A DNA stretch of 64,000 bases from AP-15 sp963781215 (lineage in GTDB: Bacteria; Pseudomonadota; Alphaproteobacteria; ATCC43930; CGMCC-115725): the NCBI GenBank assembly GCA_963781215.1, contig CAWAFE010000037.1:1-64000 (forward strand), read 5' to 3'. The notes below the pieces were generated by a model, which searched no databases, was not told the DNA's origin, and was given only the letters and a program-made list of their open reading frames with translations. Both the position numbers and the translations under genes were made by a program. Each line of letters begins with the position of its first letter. Within the stretch, counting starts at the first letter, position 1. Positions 40,543 to 49,977 of the stretch are shown in pieces.

Positions 40543-41064
40543 ATGGCTATTCGCGCCGAATATATGGGCATGGGGCTCAGCGTCGACGATCTCGACATCG
40601 AGAACACCGAATATTTCCGCCGCTGCGCCGAGCATGACTTTCACCTGCAGGCCTGCGCGCAATGCGGGCGGCTGCGCTACCCGCCGACCACCGCCTGCCC
40701 GTGGTGCGCGACCTTGGAATTGGTGTGGAAGAAGGTCGAGGGCAAGGGAGCGGTCCATTCCTACAGCGAGGTGCACCATGCGATCCAGCCGGCCTTCCGC
40801 GGCAAGACGCCGTACATGATCCTGCTGGTCGACCTCGACACACAGAAGGGCGAGCCGACGCCGGAGGAGGCCTTGCGCGTCGTCGGCAACCTGACCACCC
40901 CGGACGGACAGCTGGCGCCGCCCGAGATGGTCCGCCGGGTCGGCATCGGCACCCGCGTGCGCATGGTGTTCAGCGATGTCGCCCCCGGCCTCGCGCTGCC
41001 GCAATGGACGATCGACGAGAGCGCGGCGCAACCCGCCGACGTCTGGCGCTACCCGCAAGAATAA
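40543..41064 (+). CDS. DUF35 OB-fold/zinc-ribbon protein
   Basis: A 173-residue DUF35 protein with an N-terminal rubredoxin-like zinc ribbon (CAQCGRLRYPPTTACPWC, two CxxC pairs) and a C-terminal OB-fold (GAVHSYSEVHHAI to RVRMVFSDV). DUF35 proteins bind thiolase-like enzymes, for example in steroid side-chain retro-aldol cleavage and archaeal HMG-CoA synthesis. AGGAGAAC precedes the ATG. With the thiolase gene 14 bases upstream it very likely forms a two-subunit acyl-CoA enzyme. Confidence 0.92.
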   Translation: MAIRAEYMGMGLSVDDLDIENTEYFRRCAEHDFHLQACAQCGRLRYPPTTACPWCATLELVWKKVEGKGAVHSYSEVHHAIQPAFRGKTPYMILLVDLDTQKGEPTPEEALRVVGNLTTPDGQLAPPEMVRRVGIGTRVRMVFSDVAPGLALPQWTIDESAAQPADVWRYPQE

Positions 41065-41071
41065 CCCCGGG

Positions 41072-42456
41072 TTAGCCCTCCCCAATCGGATATTTGGCGA
41101 AGATCTCCTCGACCCGCTTCAGCGCCTTCATCGACGCCTCTTTCACCGGCACATTGCTAGAGACGATGTCGTGCAACGCCACGTGGAATGGGTGCTCGGC
41201 GCGGACCTGGGCCCAGGCCGGGTTGTAGGCGAAATAATCCGGCTTGGTTGGACTGAACAGGCCTTGTTGGACATAGGGCGGCACGTGTGGGTCGCGTTCC
41301 GGGTCGGTCCACCATGGGTCGTCCTTGGCGAGCTCAGGCATCGCTGGCAGGAAGCGGCCGAGCGCGCCCTTCTGAAACTCGCGGTTGACCTCCGGCGTGA
41401 TCAGGAATTTCTGGAATTCCTTCGCCACCGCGACGTTCTGCGCCCCCTTGGGGATCATCGTGCCGACCGGGTCAATTTGCGTAATCATCTGCTTGCCGCT
41501 GTTGTCGAGGCCCGGTGGGATCGTCAGTACCTCGCGGTATTCGGCCTTCTGCTTGCGCAGCATCGCGAGCTCTGTCGACAACGTGCCGTCGAGATCCATC
41601 ACGCACAGCTTGGAGTGGAAGGCGTTGTTGTCGTCGGCATCGTTCCAGTTGATCGAGCTCGGTGGGATATAACCGTTCTTGTACAAGGTGCTAAATTTCT
41701 CCAGCGACTTGATCACCCCCTCCTGGACCTGCGGATCGCTCGGTATGCAGCTTGCCGTCCGGGGCTAACGATGCCGTTTCCGCCATAGGCGATCAGGAAT
41801 TGCGTAAACGTCGAGTTGGGGTCGTTGCCGATCGTGCTGACCACAAAGCCGGTGGCGTAGGTGTGGCGCATGCCCTGTTCTCGCAGCACCTTCTGGATCG
41901 GAATGAAGAAGTCGATGAAGGCGTCCCAGGTCTTGGGGATGTCGGAGACCTTGTAGCCGGCTTTCTCGACGAGGCTGCCCCAGACGTGGAACGGCCTGAC
42001 CGCCGCGGCATGCGGGACCGAATAAAAGCTGCGCTTCTTCTGGGTGTTGTCGTAGCAGTTGGCGGCGGCGAGCACAGCGGGCAGCATTTTCGCCTTTTGC
42101 GTCTCGACCACGTCACTAACGTCGACAAGGCGGCCCTCCCACGCCTGCAGCGGCGCCGCCTCGGTCGGGGTAACCGTGACCAGATCCGGCACCACGCCGC
42201 TGGTAATCGCCGAGATGATCTTTTGCCGCAGCGGCGCGAACGGCACGATGCTGAACTCGATCTTGTTGCCGCTCGCCTTCTCGTAGTCGGCGACGACCTT
42301 GCGGAAGGCGTCGTCCTCCTCGGGGACAAAGCCTTGCGCCCACCACACTTGCGCGGTCTTGGCCTGAGCGCTGGCCATGTAGGGCCGCGCGAGGATCCCG
42401 GCCGCCGCCATGCCCATCGATGCGCGCAATACCGAACGCCTCGTCGTATTGCTCAT
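41072..42456 (-). pseudogene. frameshifted ABC transporter substrate-binding protein (family 1, Tat signal)
   Basis: An extracellular solute-binding protein gene in two frames. From ATG 42456 it has a Tat signal (RRSVLRASMGMAAAGILARP) and the binding domain to NGIVSP. The next segment reads DGKLHT in a second frame and SDPQVQEGVIKSL in a third, where the rest continues to the stop at 41072. Two extra bases, at about 41760 and 41741, explain this and would restore roughly 460 residues. No ABC permease or ATPase lies nearby, so it is an orphan. Homologues bind sugars or other small solutes. Confidence 0.85.
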
Positions 42457-42782
42457 CTGCGTTCCCTTCCCAGTTCGAAGCCAGCGTGCGCGTTCCGGCG
42501 CTGTTCTTTTTTAGGTCAAAGACCATAGCGCGCCCGGAACCGCTGTGACAAGTTTTCGCGGATTCAGGCCGCGGAACGGTTTTGGGAAGCGGCCACGGGC
42601 GGACACACCCGCCGATCTCAGTGCCCACCTCGGTCGATCGTTATGCTGATATTCGCGTCAGCCCGATCATGTCTTCGCGATACTTCACCGTCTCCTTACC
42701 ATTTCCCGAACGAAACTTGCGGGCGAAGCAAGCTGTGGCGGCATCGACGAGCTGCGGCGCCGGCAGATCATTCGAGCGGGAT
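42457..42782. other. 326-base intergenic region without recognised gene
   Basis: Lies between the solute-binding protein and rmlA, both on the minus strand. No gene, repeat or RNA was recognised; the promoter of the binding protein gene should be in its left part. Confidence 0.5.
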
Positions 42783-43655
42783 TCAGGCGGGCCCGGCAGC
42801 GATCTCCTCGAGATAGCCGCCATAGCCGCTCTTGCCGAGGGCAGTGGCCAGGTTGCGCAATTGCCCGCGGTCGATATAGCCCATGCGGTAGGCGATTTCC
42901 TCGACGCAGGCGATCTTCAGCCCCTGGCGCAGCTCGATCGTGCGGACGAACTCGGATGCCTCGATCAGCGAGTCGTGGGTGCCGGTGTCGAACCAGGCAT
43001 AGCCCCGCCCGAGCCGCTCGACATTGAGCAGCCCGCGCGACAGGTAGACATTGTTGAGGTCGGTGATCTCCAGCTCGCCGCGCGCCGAAGGCTTTAGCGC
43101 AGCAGCGATCTGCGGCGCCGAATTGTCGTAGAAATAGAGGCCGGTCACCGCCCAGCGCGATTGCGGCCGAAGCGGCTTTTCGACAATGCCGAGAGGATTG
43201 CCGTCGGCGTCGAGCTCGATCACGCCATAGGCCTCGGGATGGCGCACCTGGTAGCCAAGGATCGTCGCCCCTGGACGCGGCGCCGCCGCCTTGCGCAACA
43301 TCGCCGGCAGGCCGTCGCCGTAAAAGATGTTGTCGCCCAGAACCAGGGCGACATGATCGCCGGCGATGAAGTCGCGGCCGATGATCAGCGCCTGCGCCAA
43401 CCCCTCCGGCCGCTGCTGTACCGCATAATCGATCGACACGCCCCATTGGCGACCGTCGCGCAGCAGCATCTCGAACCGCGCGCGCTCCGGCGCGGTCGTG
43501 ATCACCAGGATGTCGCGGATCCCGGCCAGCATCAGCGTCGACAGCGGGTAATACACCATCGGCTTGTCGTACACCGGCAACAGCTGCTTGCTGACCGCCA
43601 GCGTGGCCGGATAGAGGCGGGTGCCGTGACCGCCGGCGAGAATGATCCCCTTCAT
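42783..43655 (-). CDS. rmlA: glucose-1-phosphate thymidylyltransferase
   Basis: A 290-residue sugar nucleotidyltransferase forming dTDP-glucose from dTTP and glucose-1-phosphate. Motifs are KGIILAGGHGTRLYPATLAV, SKQLLPVYDKPMVYYPLS, LGDNIFYGDGL and GYAWFDTGTHDSLIEASEFV, all typical of RmlA. The start at 43655 removes a 47-codon Arg-rich extension. No rmlB, C or D is adjacent, so dTDP-glucose may feed another pathway or the remaining genes lie elsewhere. It lies 37 bases after the UDP-xylose synthase gene in a minus-strand sugar nucleotide operon. Confidence 0.95.
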   Translation of the reverse strand: MKGIILAGGHGTRLYPATLAVSKQLLPVYDKPMVYYPLSTLMLAGIRDILVITTAPERARFEMLLRDGRQWGVSIDYAVQQRPEGLAQALIIGRDFIAGDHVALVLGDNIFYGDGLPAMLRKAAAPRPGATILGYQVRHPEAYGVIELDADGNPLGIVEKPLRPQSRWAVTGLYFYDNSAPQIAAALKPSARGELEITDLNNVYLSRGLLNVERLGRGYAWFDTGTHDSLIEASEFVRTIELRQGLKIACVEEIAYRMGYIDRGQLRNLATALGKSGYGGYLEEIAAGPA

Positions 43656-43692
43656 CGAAATCGGCGACGCCGATCGAGCTTTGCCGACGAAG

Positions 43693-44697
43693 TCACGATG
43701 CCGCGGCCGGCGCCGGATTGCCGCTCTCAGCGCGATTTCGCCCGCGCATGGCGAGCAGCCTGTCGAAATAAGCGATCGTGCGGGCGAGGCCATCATCGAG
43801 CGCGGTGCGCGGTTCCCAGTCGAGCACCGAGCGAGCCTGCGCGATATCCGGGCAGCGCTGAACCGGATCGTCGACGGGTAGCGGGCGGAAGACGATCGAC
43901 GAGCGCGAGCCGGTCAGGGCGATGACCCGATCGGCGAGCTCGGCGACCGAAGTTTCCACCGGGTTGCCGAGGTTGACCGGGCCGGTGACGTCGTCCTCGG
44001 CCGCCATCAGGCGCACGAACCCCTCTATCAGGTCGTCGACAAAGCAAAAGGCGCGGGTCTGGGCGCCGGTGCCGTAGAGGGTGATGGGCTCGTTGCCGAG
44101 CGCCTGGACGATGAAATTCGAGACGACACGCCCGTCATTGGGGTGCATGCGCGGCCCATAGGTGTTGAAGATGCGGGCGACGCGGATGCGCAGTCGGTGC
44201 TGGCGGTAATAGTCGAAGAACAGGGTCTCGGCGCAGCGCTTGCCCTCGTCGTAGCAAGCGCGCGGGCCGATCGGGTTGACGTTGCCGCGATAGCTTTCGG
44301 GCTGCGGGTGTAGGGTCGGGTCGCCGTAGACCTCTGAGGTGGAGGCCTGGAAGATCTTGGCCTTCACCCGCTTGGCGAGCCCCAGCATGTTGATGGCGCC
44401 GATGACGCTGGTCTTGGTGGTCTGCACCGGGTCGAACTGGTAGTGGATCGGCGAGGCCGGGCAGGCGAGGTTGTAGATCTCGTCGACCTCGACAAAGAGC
44501 GGATGGGTGATGTCGTGCCGCATCGCCTCGAAATGCGGGTCGCCGAGCAGATGGGCGATGTTGTCCTTCCGCCCGGTGAAGTAATTGTCGACGCAGAGCA
44601 CGTCGTCGCCGCGGGCGATCAGGCGCTCGCACAGATGCGAGCCGAGAAACCCGGCGCCGCCGGTGACAAGGACGCGCTTGGCTACGACGCTGCTCAT
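43693..44697 (-). CDS. UDP-glucuronate decarboxylase (UDP-xylose synthase)
   Basis: A 334-residue extended short-chain dehydrogenase of the UXS type, converting UDP-glucuronate to UDP-xylose. The NAD-binding motif is VLVTGGAGFLGSHLCERL, the catalytic Tyr/Lys are in ACYDEGKRCAETL, and DNYFTGRKDNI and RIFNTYGPRMHPNDGRVVSN are diagnostic. It lies 29 bases downstream of the UDP-glucose dehydrogenase gene, which makes its substrate. The start at 44697 gives the usual N-terminus. UDP-xylose would supply a pentose to the envelope glycan. Confidence 0.94.
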   Translation of the reverse strand: MSSVVAKRVLVTGGAGFLGSHLCERLIARGDDVLCVDNYFTGRKDNIAHLLGDPHFEAMRHDITHPLFVEVDEIYNLACPASPIHYQFDPVQTTKTSVIGAINMLGLAKRVKAKIFQASTSEVYGDPTLHPQPESYRGNVNPIGPRACYDEGKRCAETLFFDYYRQHRLRIRVARIFNTYGPRMHPNDGRVVSNFIVQALGNEPITLYGTGAQTRAFCFVDDLIEGFVRLMAAEDDVTGPVNLGNPVETSVAELADRVIALTGSRSSIVFRPLPVDDPVQRCPDIAQARSVLDWEPRTALDDGLARTIAYFDRLLAMRGRNRAESGNPAPAAAS

Positions 44698-44726
44698 GCG
44701 AATACCTTCTGGCCAGAGCGTTGAGA

Positions 44727-46067
44727 TCAGGCAAGCGCCCGCAATTCGGGCCGGGCGAGCCGCACGGGCCGGCCGATGCTGACATAGGAGAAGCCCGCCG
44801 CGACCATCTCCTGTGGCTGATAGATGTTGCGCAGATCGATCACCAGCGGGGTTTCGAGCAGCCTCCTGACCCGGCCGAGGTCGAGCGCCCGGAACGCGTT
44901 CCATTCGGTGACGAGGATCAGGGCGTCGGCCGCTTCCATCGTCTCGTACGCGTCCTTGCAGTAGACGAGGTCGGGCAAAAGCTCCTTCGCTGCGTCCATC
45001 CCTTCCGGGTCGAAGGCGCGGATCGTCGCCCCCGCCGCCGTCAGGCGCGGCAGGATTTCAAGGCTCGGGCTGTCGCGCATGTCGTCGGTGTTGGGCTTGA
45101 AGGTCAGCCCCAAAACCGCGAGCGTCTTGCCCCCGACATCGCCGCCGCAGGCGGCAATGATCCTGTCGGCCATGCGGCGCTTGCGCGCGTCGTTGGCCTC
45201 GAGCACCGTCTCGACGATCGAGAGGCCGGCCTCGGCCTCGCGCGCGGTGCGGACCAGCGCCCGGCAGTCCTTCGGGAAGCACGAGCCGCCAAAGCCCGGC
45301 CCGGCGTGCAGAAACTTGCCGCCGATGCGGCCGTCGAGGCCGATCCCCTTGGCCACCTCCTGCACGTCGGCGCCGACCGCCTCGCACAGATCGGCGATCT
45401 CGTTGATAAAGGTGATCTTGGTGGCGAGAAAGGCGTTGGCTGCGTACTTGATCAGCTCGGCGGTTTCGATGCCGGTGAACACCATCGGCGTTTCGAGCAG
45501 GTACAACGGACGGTAGAGCGCCCGTAGGACCGCCCGCGCCGCCTCGCTGTCGGCTCCGATCACGACCCGGTCGGGGCGCATGAAATCCTCGATCGCCGAG
45601 CCTTCGCGCAGGAATTCCGGGTTCGAGGCCACGTCGAACCCGGCTTGCGGCCGGGTGCGGCGCAGGATCTCTGCGACCTTGCGCCCGGTGCCGACCGGCA
45701 CCGTCGATTTTGTCACCACCACCGCGTAGTCGGTCAGCGCGCGCCCGATCTCCTCGGCGGCGGCGAAGACATAAGACAGGTCGGCGTGCCCGTCGCCGCG
45801 GCGCGACGGGGTGCCGACCGCAATGAAGATGGCGTCGGCCCCGCGCACTGCCGCGGCGAGATCGGTGGTGAATTCGAGCCGCCCCGCCGCCGCGTTGCCG
45901 GCGACCAGCGCCTCCAGCCCCGGCTCGTAGATCGGCATCTCGCCGCGCTGCAGGCGGGCGATCTTCGCCGCATCCTGGTCGACGCAGGCGACCGAAACCC
46001 CGAACTCGGAAAAGCACGCCCCCGAAACCAGGCCCACATACCCTGTGCCGACGACTGCGATGCGCAT
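44727..46067 (-). CDS. ugd: UDP-glucose 6-dehydrogenase
   Basis: A 446-residue UDP-glucose dehydrogenase, oxidising UDP-glucose to UDP-glucuronate with two NAD+. The NAD-binding motif is MRIAVVGTGYVGLVSGACFS; the catalytic Cys263 is in GFGGSCFPKDCRAL; GLTFKPNTDDMRDSPS and the C-terminal ILVTEWNAFRALD complete the family pattern. The ATG at 46067 gives the standard N-terminus. It is the first gene of ugd-uxs-rmlA, divergent from galE across 140 bases, so both operons may share a control region. Confidence 0.96.
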   Translation of the reverse strand: MRIAVVGTGYVGLVSGACFSEFGVSVACVDQDAAKIARLQRGEMPIYEPGLEALVAGNAAAGRLEFTTDLAAAVRGADAIFIAVGTPSRRGDGHADLSYVFAAAEEIGRALTDYAVVVTKSTVPVGTGRKVAEILRRTRPQAGFDVASNPEFLREGSAIEDFMRPDRVVIGADSEAARAVLRALYRPLYLLETPMVFTGIETAELIKYAANAFLATKITFINEIADLCEAVGADVQEVAKGIGLDGRIGGKFLHAGPGFGGSCFPKDCRALVRTAREAEAGLSIVETVLEANDARKRRMADRIIAACGGDVGGKTLAVLGLTFKPNTDDMRDSPSLEILPRLTAAGATIRAFDPEGMDAAKELLPDLVYCKDAYETMEAADALILVTEWNAFRALDLGRVRRLLETPLVIDLRNIYQPQEMVAAGFSYVSIGRPVRLARPELRALA

Positions 46068-46207
46068 CCCGTTCGATCCTCGCACGAATGCAGCGGTAAA
46101 CGATGCCGCTGCGCTATTATTCCGCCCCACGTATCCGTGTCACCGGAAGAAGAGGCGCGGCTGCCGCGTTGTCTTTGTTATTAGCACGTTCCGAGCCGGC
46201 AATAGGC

Positions 46208-47203
46208 ATGTTGCAATCGATCCTGGTCACGGGCGGCGCGGGGTATATCGGGTCGCACGCCTGCAAAGTTCTGGCGCGCGCCGGCTACCGGCCCGTTGTG
46301 TTCGACAATCTGTCGCGCGGGCATCGCCAAGCGGTGCGTTGGGGGCCGCTCGTCGAGGGCGATCTTGCCGACCGCGAGCACCTGGCAGCAACGCTGGCGG
46401 AGCATCGGGTGTCGGCGGTCCTGCATTTTGCCGCCTTCGCCTATGTCGGCGAGTCGGTCGCCGAGCCGGCGCTCTACTATCGCAACAATCTCGGCGGCAC
46501 ATTGTCGCTGCTCGACGCGATGCGCGATGCCGGGGTGGACGAAATCGTCTTTTCCTCGACCTGCGCCACCTACGGCGTTCCGGAACGGATGCCGATCGCC
46601 GAGACGGCGGCGCAGCTGCCGGTCAACCCCTATGGCGAGACCAAGCTCGCGATCGAGCGGGCATTGCGCTGGTACGGCAAAGCCTACGGCCTGCGCTCGG
46701 TGTCTCTGCGCTATTTCAACGCCGCCGGCGCCGATCCCGAGGGCGAGATCGGCGAATTGCACCAGCCGGAAACGCATCTCGTGCCGCTCGTGCTGCAGGC
46801 GGCGCTGAGGCAGCGGCCGGCGATTGACGTCTACGGCACCGATTATCCGACCCCGGACGGAACGCCGATCCGCGACTATATCCATGTTCAGGACCTGGCT
46901 GTCGCCCACCTGCGCGCACTCCAATACCTGCGCGCAGGCGGCGACAGCGCGGCGCTCAACCTCGGGACCGGCCGCGGACATTCGGTGCGCGAGGTGATCG
47001 CCGCCGCCGAGGCGGTCGCCGGGTGCAAGGTTCCCTGCCGCGCGGCGCCGCGCCGCCCAGGGGACCCGCCGGCGCTGGTGGCCGATCCGAGCCGTGCCGC
47101 CGAGCTCATCGGCTGGCGGGCGGAGCACTCGGACCTCGATACCATCATCAGGACCGCGCTCGCCTGGCACAGGAGCAACGGTGGCGGTCGGTCGGAGGTT
47201 TGA
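46208..47203 (+). CDS. galE: UDP-glucose 4-epimerase
   Basis: A 331-residue GalE-type epimerase interconverting UDP-glucose and UDP-galactose. Motifs: SILVTGGAGYIGSHACKVL (NAD binding), FSSTCATYG, the catalytic Tyr/Lys NPYGETKLAIE, and SLRYFNAAGADPEGEIGE. The C-terminal GRGHSVREVI is typical. Start ATG 46208 follows an AATAGGC; a weak RBS. It leads a plus-strand set with the GH-GT fusion and ABC exporter, and faces ugd, so it belongs functionally to the same glycan locus. Confidence 0.95.
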   Translation: MLQSILVTGGAGYIGSHACKVLARAGYRPVVFDNLSRGHRQAVRWGPLVEGDLADREHLAATLAEHRVSAVLHFAAFAYVGESVAEPALYYRNNLGGTLSLLDAMRDAGVDEIVFSSTCATYGVPERMPIAETAAQLPVNPYGETKLAIERALRWYGKAYGLRSVSLRYFNAAGADPEGEIGELHQPETHLVPLVLQAALRQRPAIDVYGTDYPTPDGTPIRDYIHVQDLAVAHLRALQYLRAGGDSAALNLGTGRGHSVREVIAAAEAVAGCKVPCRAAPRRPGDPPALVADPSRAAELIGWRAEHSDLDTIIRTALAWHRSNGGGRSEV

Positions 47204-47325
47204 CCCGTCGCGCGGCGGCCTGGCCTCATCCGGCCGCTTGGAATGAATCCGACAGTCGCTCGTTGTGCGAGCGTCGCCCGGCGGGGATAGACGGTCGGCG
47301 GCACGGTTCCCGGGAGCTCCAGCGA

Positions 47326-49920
47326 ATGACCATGGTCGAGGTCGACGAGATCGCCGCACGACCGGCGCCGATGCCAATGGCGCCGGCCCAGCCGAGCCCG
47401 ATCCGCGTGCACGGCAAGTTCTTCTTTGCCGGGGAAGAAAAGCATTTCGTCAAAGGCGTGACATACGGCCCGTTTCCGATCGGCGAGCACGGCGCGCCGT
47501 TCCCCGATCCCGAGATTGTCGATACCGATTTCGCACTGATGGGTGAAGCCGGCATTAACACCGTGCGAGTCTTCACCGTGCCGCCGCTGTGGCTGCTCGA
47601 CAAGGCGCGCGACGCGGGCTTGAAGCTCCTGGTTGGGCTGCCGTGGTCGCAGCACATCACCTTTCTCGACAGTCCTGCGACCCGCACCCAGATCCGGCAG
47701 GCTCTGTTGGCCGGCGTGCGCGCCTGCCGCTGCCATCCGGCCGTTTTCGCCTATCTCGTCGGCAACGAGATCCCGCCCGACATGATCCGCTGGCACGGCG
47801 CCGAGCCGGTGCGCCGCTTCCTGCGCGGCCTCGTCGCCGGGGTCAAGGAGGCGCATCCGGGCGCGCTCGTCAGCTACGCCAACTTCCCTTCGACCGAGTA
47901 CCTGACGATCGACTTCACTGATTTTGTCTGCTTCAACATCTATCTGCATGAGGAGGCGGCGTTTCGCCGCTACATCGCACGGCTGCACAACCTCGCTGTC
48001 GACCGGCCGCTGGTGCTGACCGAATTCGGCGTCGACTCGATCCGCGAGGGCGAGGAGGGGCAGCGGCAGATCCTGTCCTGGCAGGTGCGTACGGCCTTCG
48101 AGGCCGGGGTTGCCGGCACCTGCGTCTTCGCCTGGACCGACGAGTGGTTCACCGGCGGCCACCTGATCGAGGATTGGGCCTTTGGCCTCGTCGACAGCGA
48201 GCGCCGGCCGAAGGCTTCGTTCGCCGAGGTCGAGCGGCAGTACAACGGCGCCCTGCCGCCGCGGTTGCCACGCTATCCGCGGGTGTCGGTCGTGGTCTGC
48301 GCCTACAACGCCGAGCGCACAATGGACCAGTGCCTGGCCTCGCTCGAAGTCTTGAGCTACCCGGATTACGAGGTCATCGTCGTCAATGACGGCTCGCGCG
48401 ACCGCACCCTCGAGATAGCCGAGAGCTATCACTATTGCCGGATCATCAGCCAGCCGAACAAGGGGCTGAGCGTCGCCCGCAATGTCGGCGCCGAGGCCGC
48501 CACCGGCGAGATCGTCGCCTATACCGACAGCGACTGCGTCGCCGATCCGGATTGGCTGACCTATCTCGTCGCCAAGATGGAGGCGGGCGGGCTCGCGGCC
48601 TGCGGCGGCCCGAACTTCCCCCCACCCGAGGACAACCTCGTGCCGGCCGCGGTCGCGGTGTCGCCGGGCGGGCCGACTCACGTGCTGCTGAGCGACGAGG
48701 CCGCCGAGCACATCGCCGGCTGCAACATGGCGTTCCGGCGCGAGGCTTTGCTGGCCCTCGGCGGCTTCGACCCGGTCTACCGCGCCGCCGGCGACGATGT
48801 CGACATCTGCTGGCGCTTTCAGGATGCCGGCCACACGATCGGCTTCAGCCCGGCGGCCGTGGTTTGGCATTTCCGCCGCAATACGGTCGCCGCCTATTGC
48901 AACCAGCAGCGCGGCTACGGCAAGGCCGAGGCGCTGGTCTATTCGAAGCACCCGTTTCGCTTCAACCTGTTCGGCCAGGCAAAATGGCTCGGCCGGATCT
49001 ATGGCGACCTGTCGACGGCACTGCTGCTGTCACGCCGGCCGGTGATCTATTCCGGGGTGTTCGGGCGCGGCCTGTTCCAGACGATGTACGAGCCGCCTTC
49101 TTCGCTGACCGCGTTTTTGCCGCTGACCTTCGAGTGGAGTGCCGCCGCCCTTCCCCTGGCGCTCGCCGGGATCATCGGCGGCGGCTGGCTGTGGCTTCTA
49201 ACGGTGCCATTGCTGACAACCTGGGTCATGTGCGTCAACGGCGCGCGCAAGGCGCCGATCGACGCGCGCTTTGCCGGGCTGAAGGCTCGGGCGCTCGTCG
49301 CCTTGCTGATTTATCTCGGCCCGCTGTTGCGCGGCTGGGAGCGCCTCAAATGGCGCGTCCGGGAAAGGCGCGCGCAGCCGCATATCGGCCCCGTCGAGAC
49401 CGAGCAGCGCGCCCGCATTTCATGGCGCGACCGCGCTCTGCTGCTCTCCTATTGGAGCGAGACGGGCGCCGAGAAGGAAGCGCTGCTCGGCGGCCTGATG
49501 GAATTCCTGGTGCCGCAGAAATACTTCGTGGTGCCAGATACCGGTTGGAGCGGCTGGGATCTTGAAATCGCCCGCGGCCTGTGCGGCCGGGCGTTGGTGC
49601 TGGTCTGCGCCGAGAACCATGGCGGCATGAAGCGCCTGCTGCGCGTGCGCTGCGCGATGCGGCTGTCGCGCTTTGCCCTTTTTGTGCTGCGCGGCGCCGC
49701 GGCGCTGACCGCCTTCGCGCTGATCCTCGGCTGGCCGCTCCCGGCGGCGGCGATCGCTGCCGCCGGGATCGCTGGCTTCGCCGCGATGGGGTGCCAGCTC
49801 GTCGGTTTCGGACGGTTGATGCACCGCATCATCGAGGCGGTAGCCAGGCAGGCGCGGCTGACCCCGGTCGAGCCCAAATTGCGCGAGCCGCTGCCGGTTC
49901 CCGCTGCGAGCCCGGCCTGA
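47326..49920 (+). CDS. glycoside hydrolase-like/GT2 glycosyltransferase fusion, membrane-bound
   Basis: An 864-residue fusion. Residues 25-310 form a clan GH-A TIM-barrel with acid/base Glu148 (VGNEIPPDM) and nucleophile Glu233 (LTEFGVDS). Residues 320-560 are a family 2 glycosyltransferase: VSVVVCAYNAERTMD, VVNDGSRDRTL, TDSDC near residue 401, and GDDVDICWRF. Hydrophobic segments follow at about 600-640 and 780-830, separated by a soluble part of unknown fold. It likely polymerises a sugar nucleotide at the inner membrane while the GH domain branches, cyclises or trims the product, by analogy with NdvB/NdvC-type beta-glucan enzymes. The ABC exporter gene follows. Confidence 0.88.
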   Translation: MTMVEVDEIAARPAPMPMAPAQPSPIRVHGKFFFAGEEKHFVKGVTYGPFPIGEHGAPFPDPEIVDTDFALMGEAGINTVRVFTVPPLWLLDKARDAGLKLLVGLPWSQHITFLDSPATRTQIRQALLAGVRACRCHPAVFAYLVGNEIPPDMIRWHGAEPVRRFLRGLVAGVKEAHPGALVSYANFPSTEYLTIDFTDFVCFNIYLHEEAAFRRYIARLHNLAVDRPLVLTEFGVDSIREGEEGQRQILSWQVRTAFEAGVAGTCVFAWTDEWFTGGHLIEDWAFGLVDSERRPKASFAEVERQYNGALPPRLPRYPRVSVVVCAYNAERTMDQCLASLEVLSYPDYEVIVVNDGSRDRTLEIAESYHYCRIISQPNKGLSVARNVGAEAATGEIVAYTDSDCVADPDWLTYLVAKMEAGGLAACGGPNFPPPEDNLVPAAVAVSPGGPTHVLLSDEAAEHIAGCNMAFRREALLALGGFDPVYRAAGDDVDICWRFQDAGHTIGFSPAAVVWHFRRNTVAAYCNQQRGYGKAEALVYSKHPFRFNLFGQAKWLGRIYGDLSTALLLSRRPVIYSGVFGRGLFQTMYEPPSSLTAFLPLTFEWSAAALPLALAGIIGGGWLWLLTVPLLTTWVMCVNGARKAPIDARFAGLKARALVALLIYLGPLLRGWERLKWRVRERRAQPHIGPVETEQRARISWRDRALLLSYWSETGAEKEALLGGLMEFLVPQKYFVVPDTGWSGWDLEIARGLCGRALVLVCAENHGGMKRLLRVRCAMRLSRFALFVLRGAAALTAFALILGWPLPAAAIAAAGIAGFAAMGCQLVGFGRLMHRIIEAVARQARLTPVEPKLREPLPVPAASPA

Positions 49921-49977
49921 CCGGCGATACGCGGCGGGGATCTTGCGCCGACTCGATCGCCAGCAGCCAGGGGCGCC

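Noticed and set aside
42783..43655. Full dTDP-rhamnose pathway
   Set aside because: Only rmlA is present; rmlB, rmlC and rmlD are not in the window.
46888..48951. 687-codon minus-strand frame over galE and the GH-GT fusion
   Set aside because: Very long, but typical of antisense stop-free frames at high GC; both plus-strand proteins have full family motifs.
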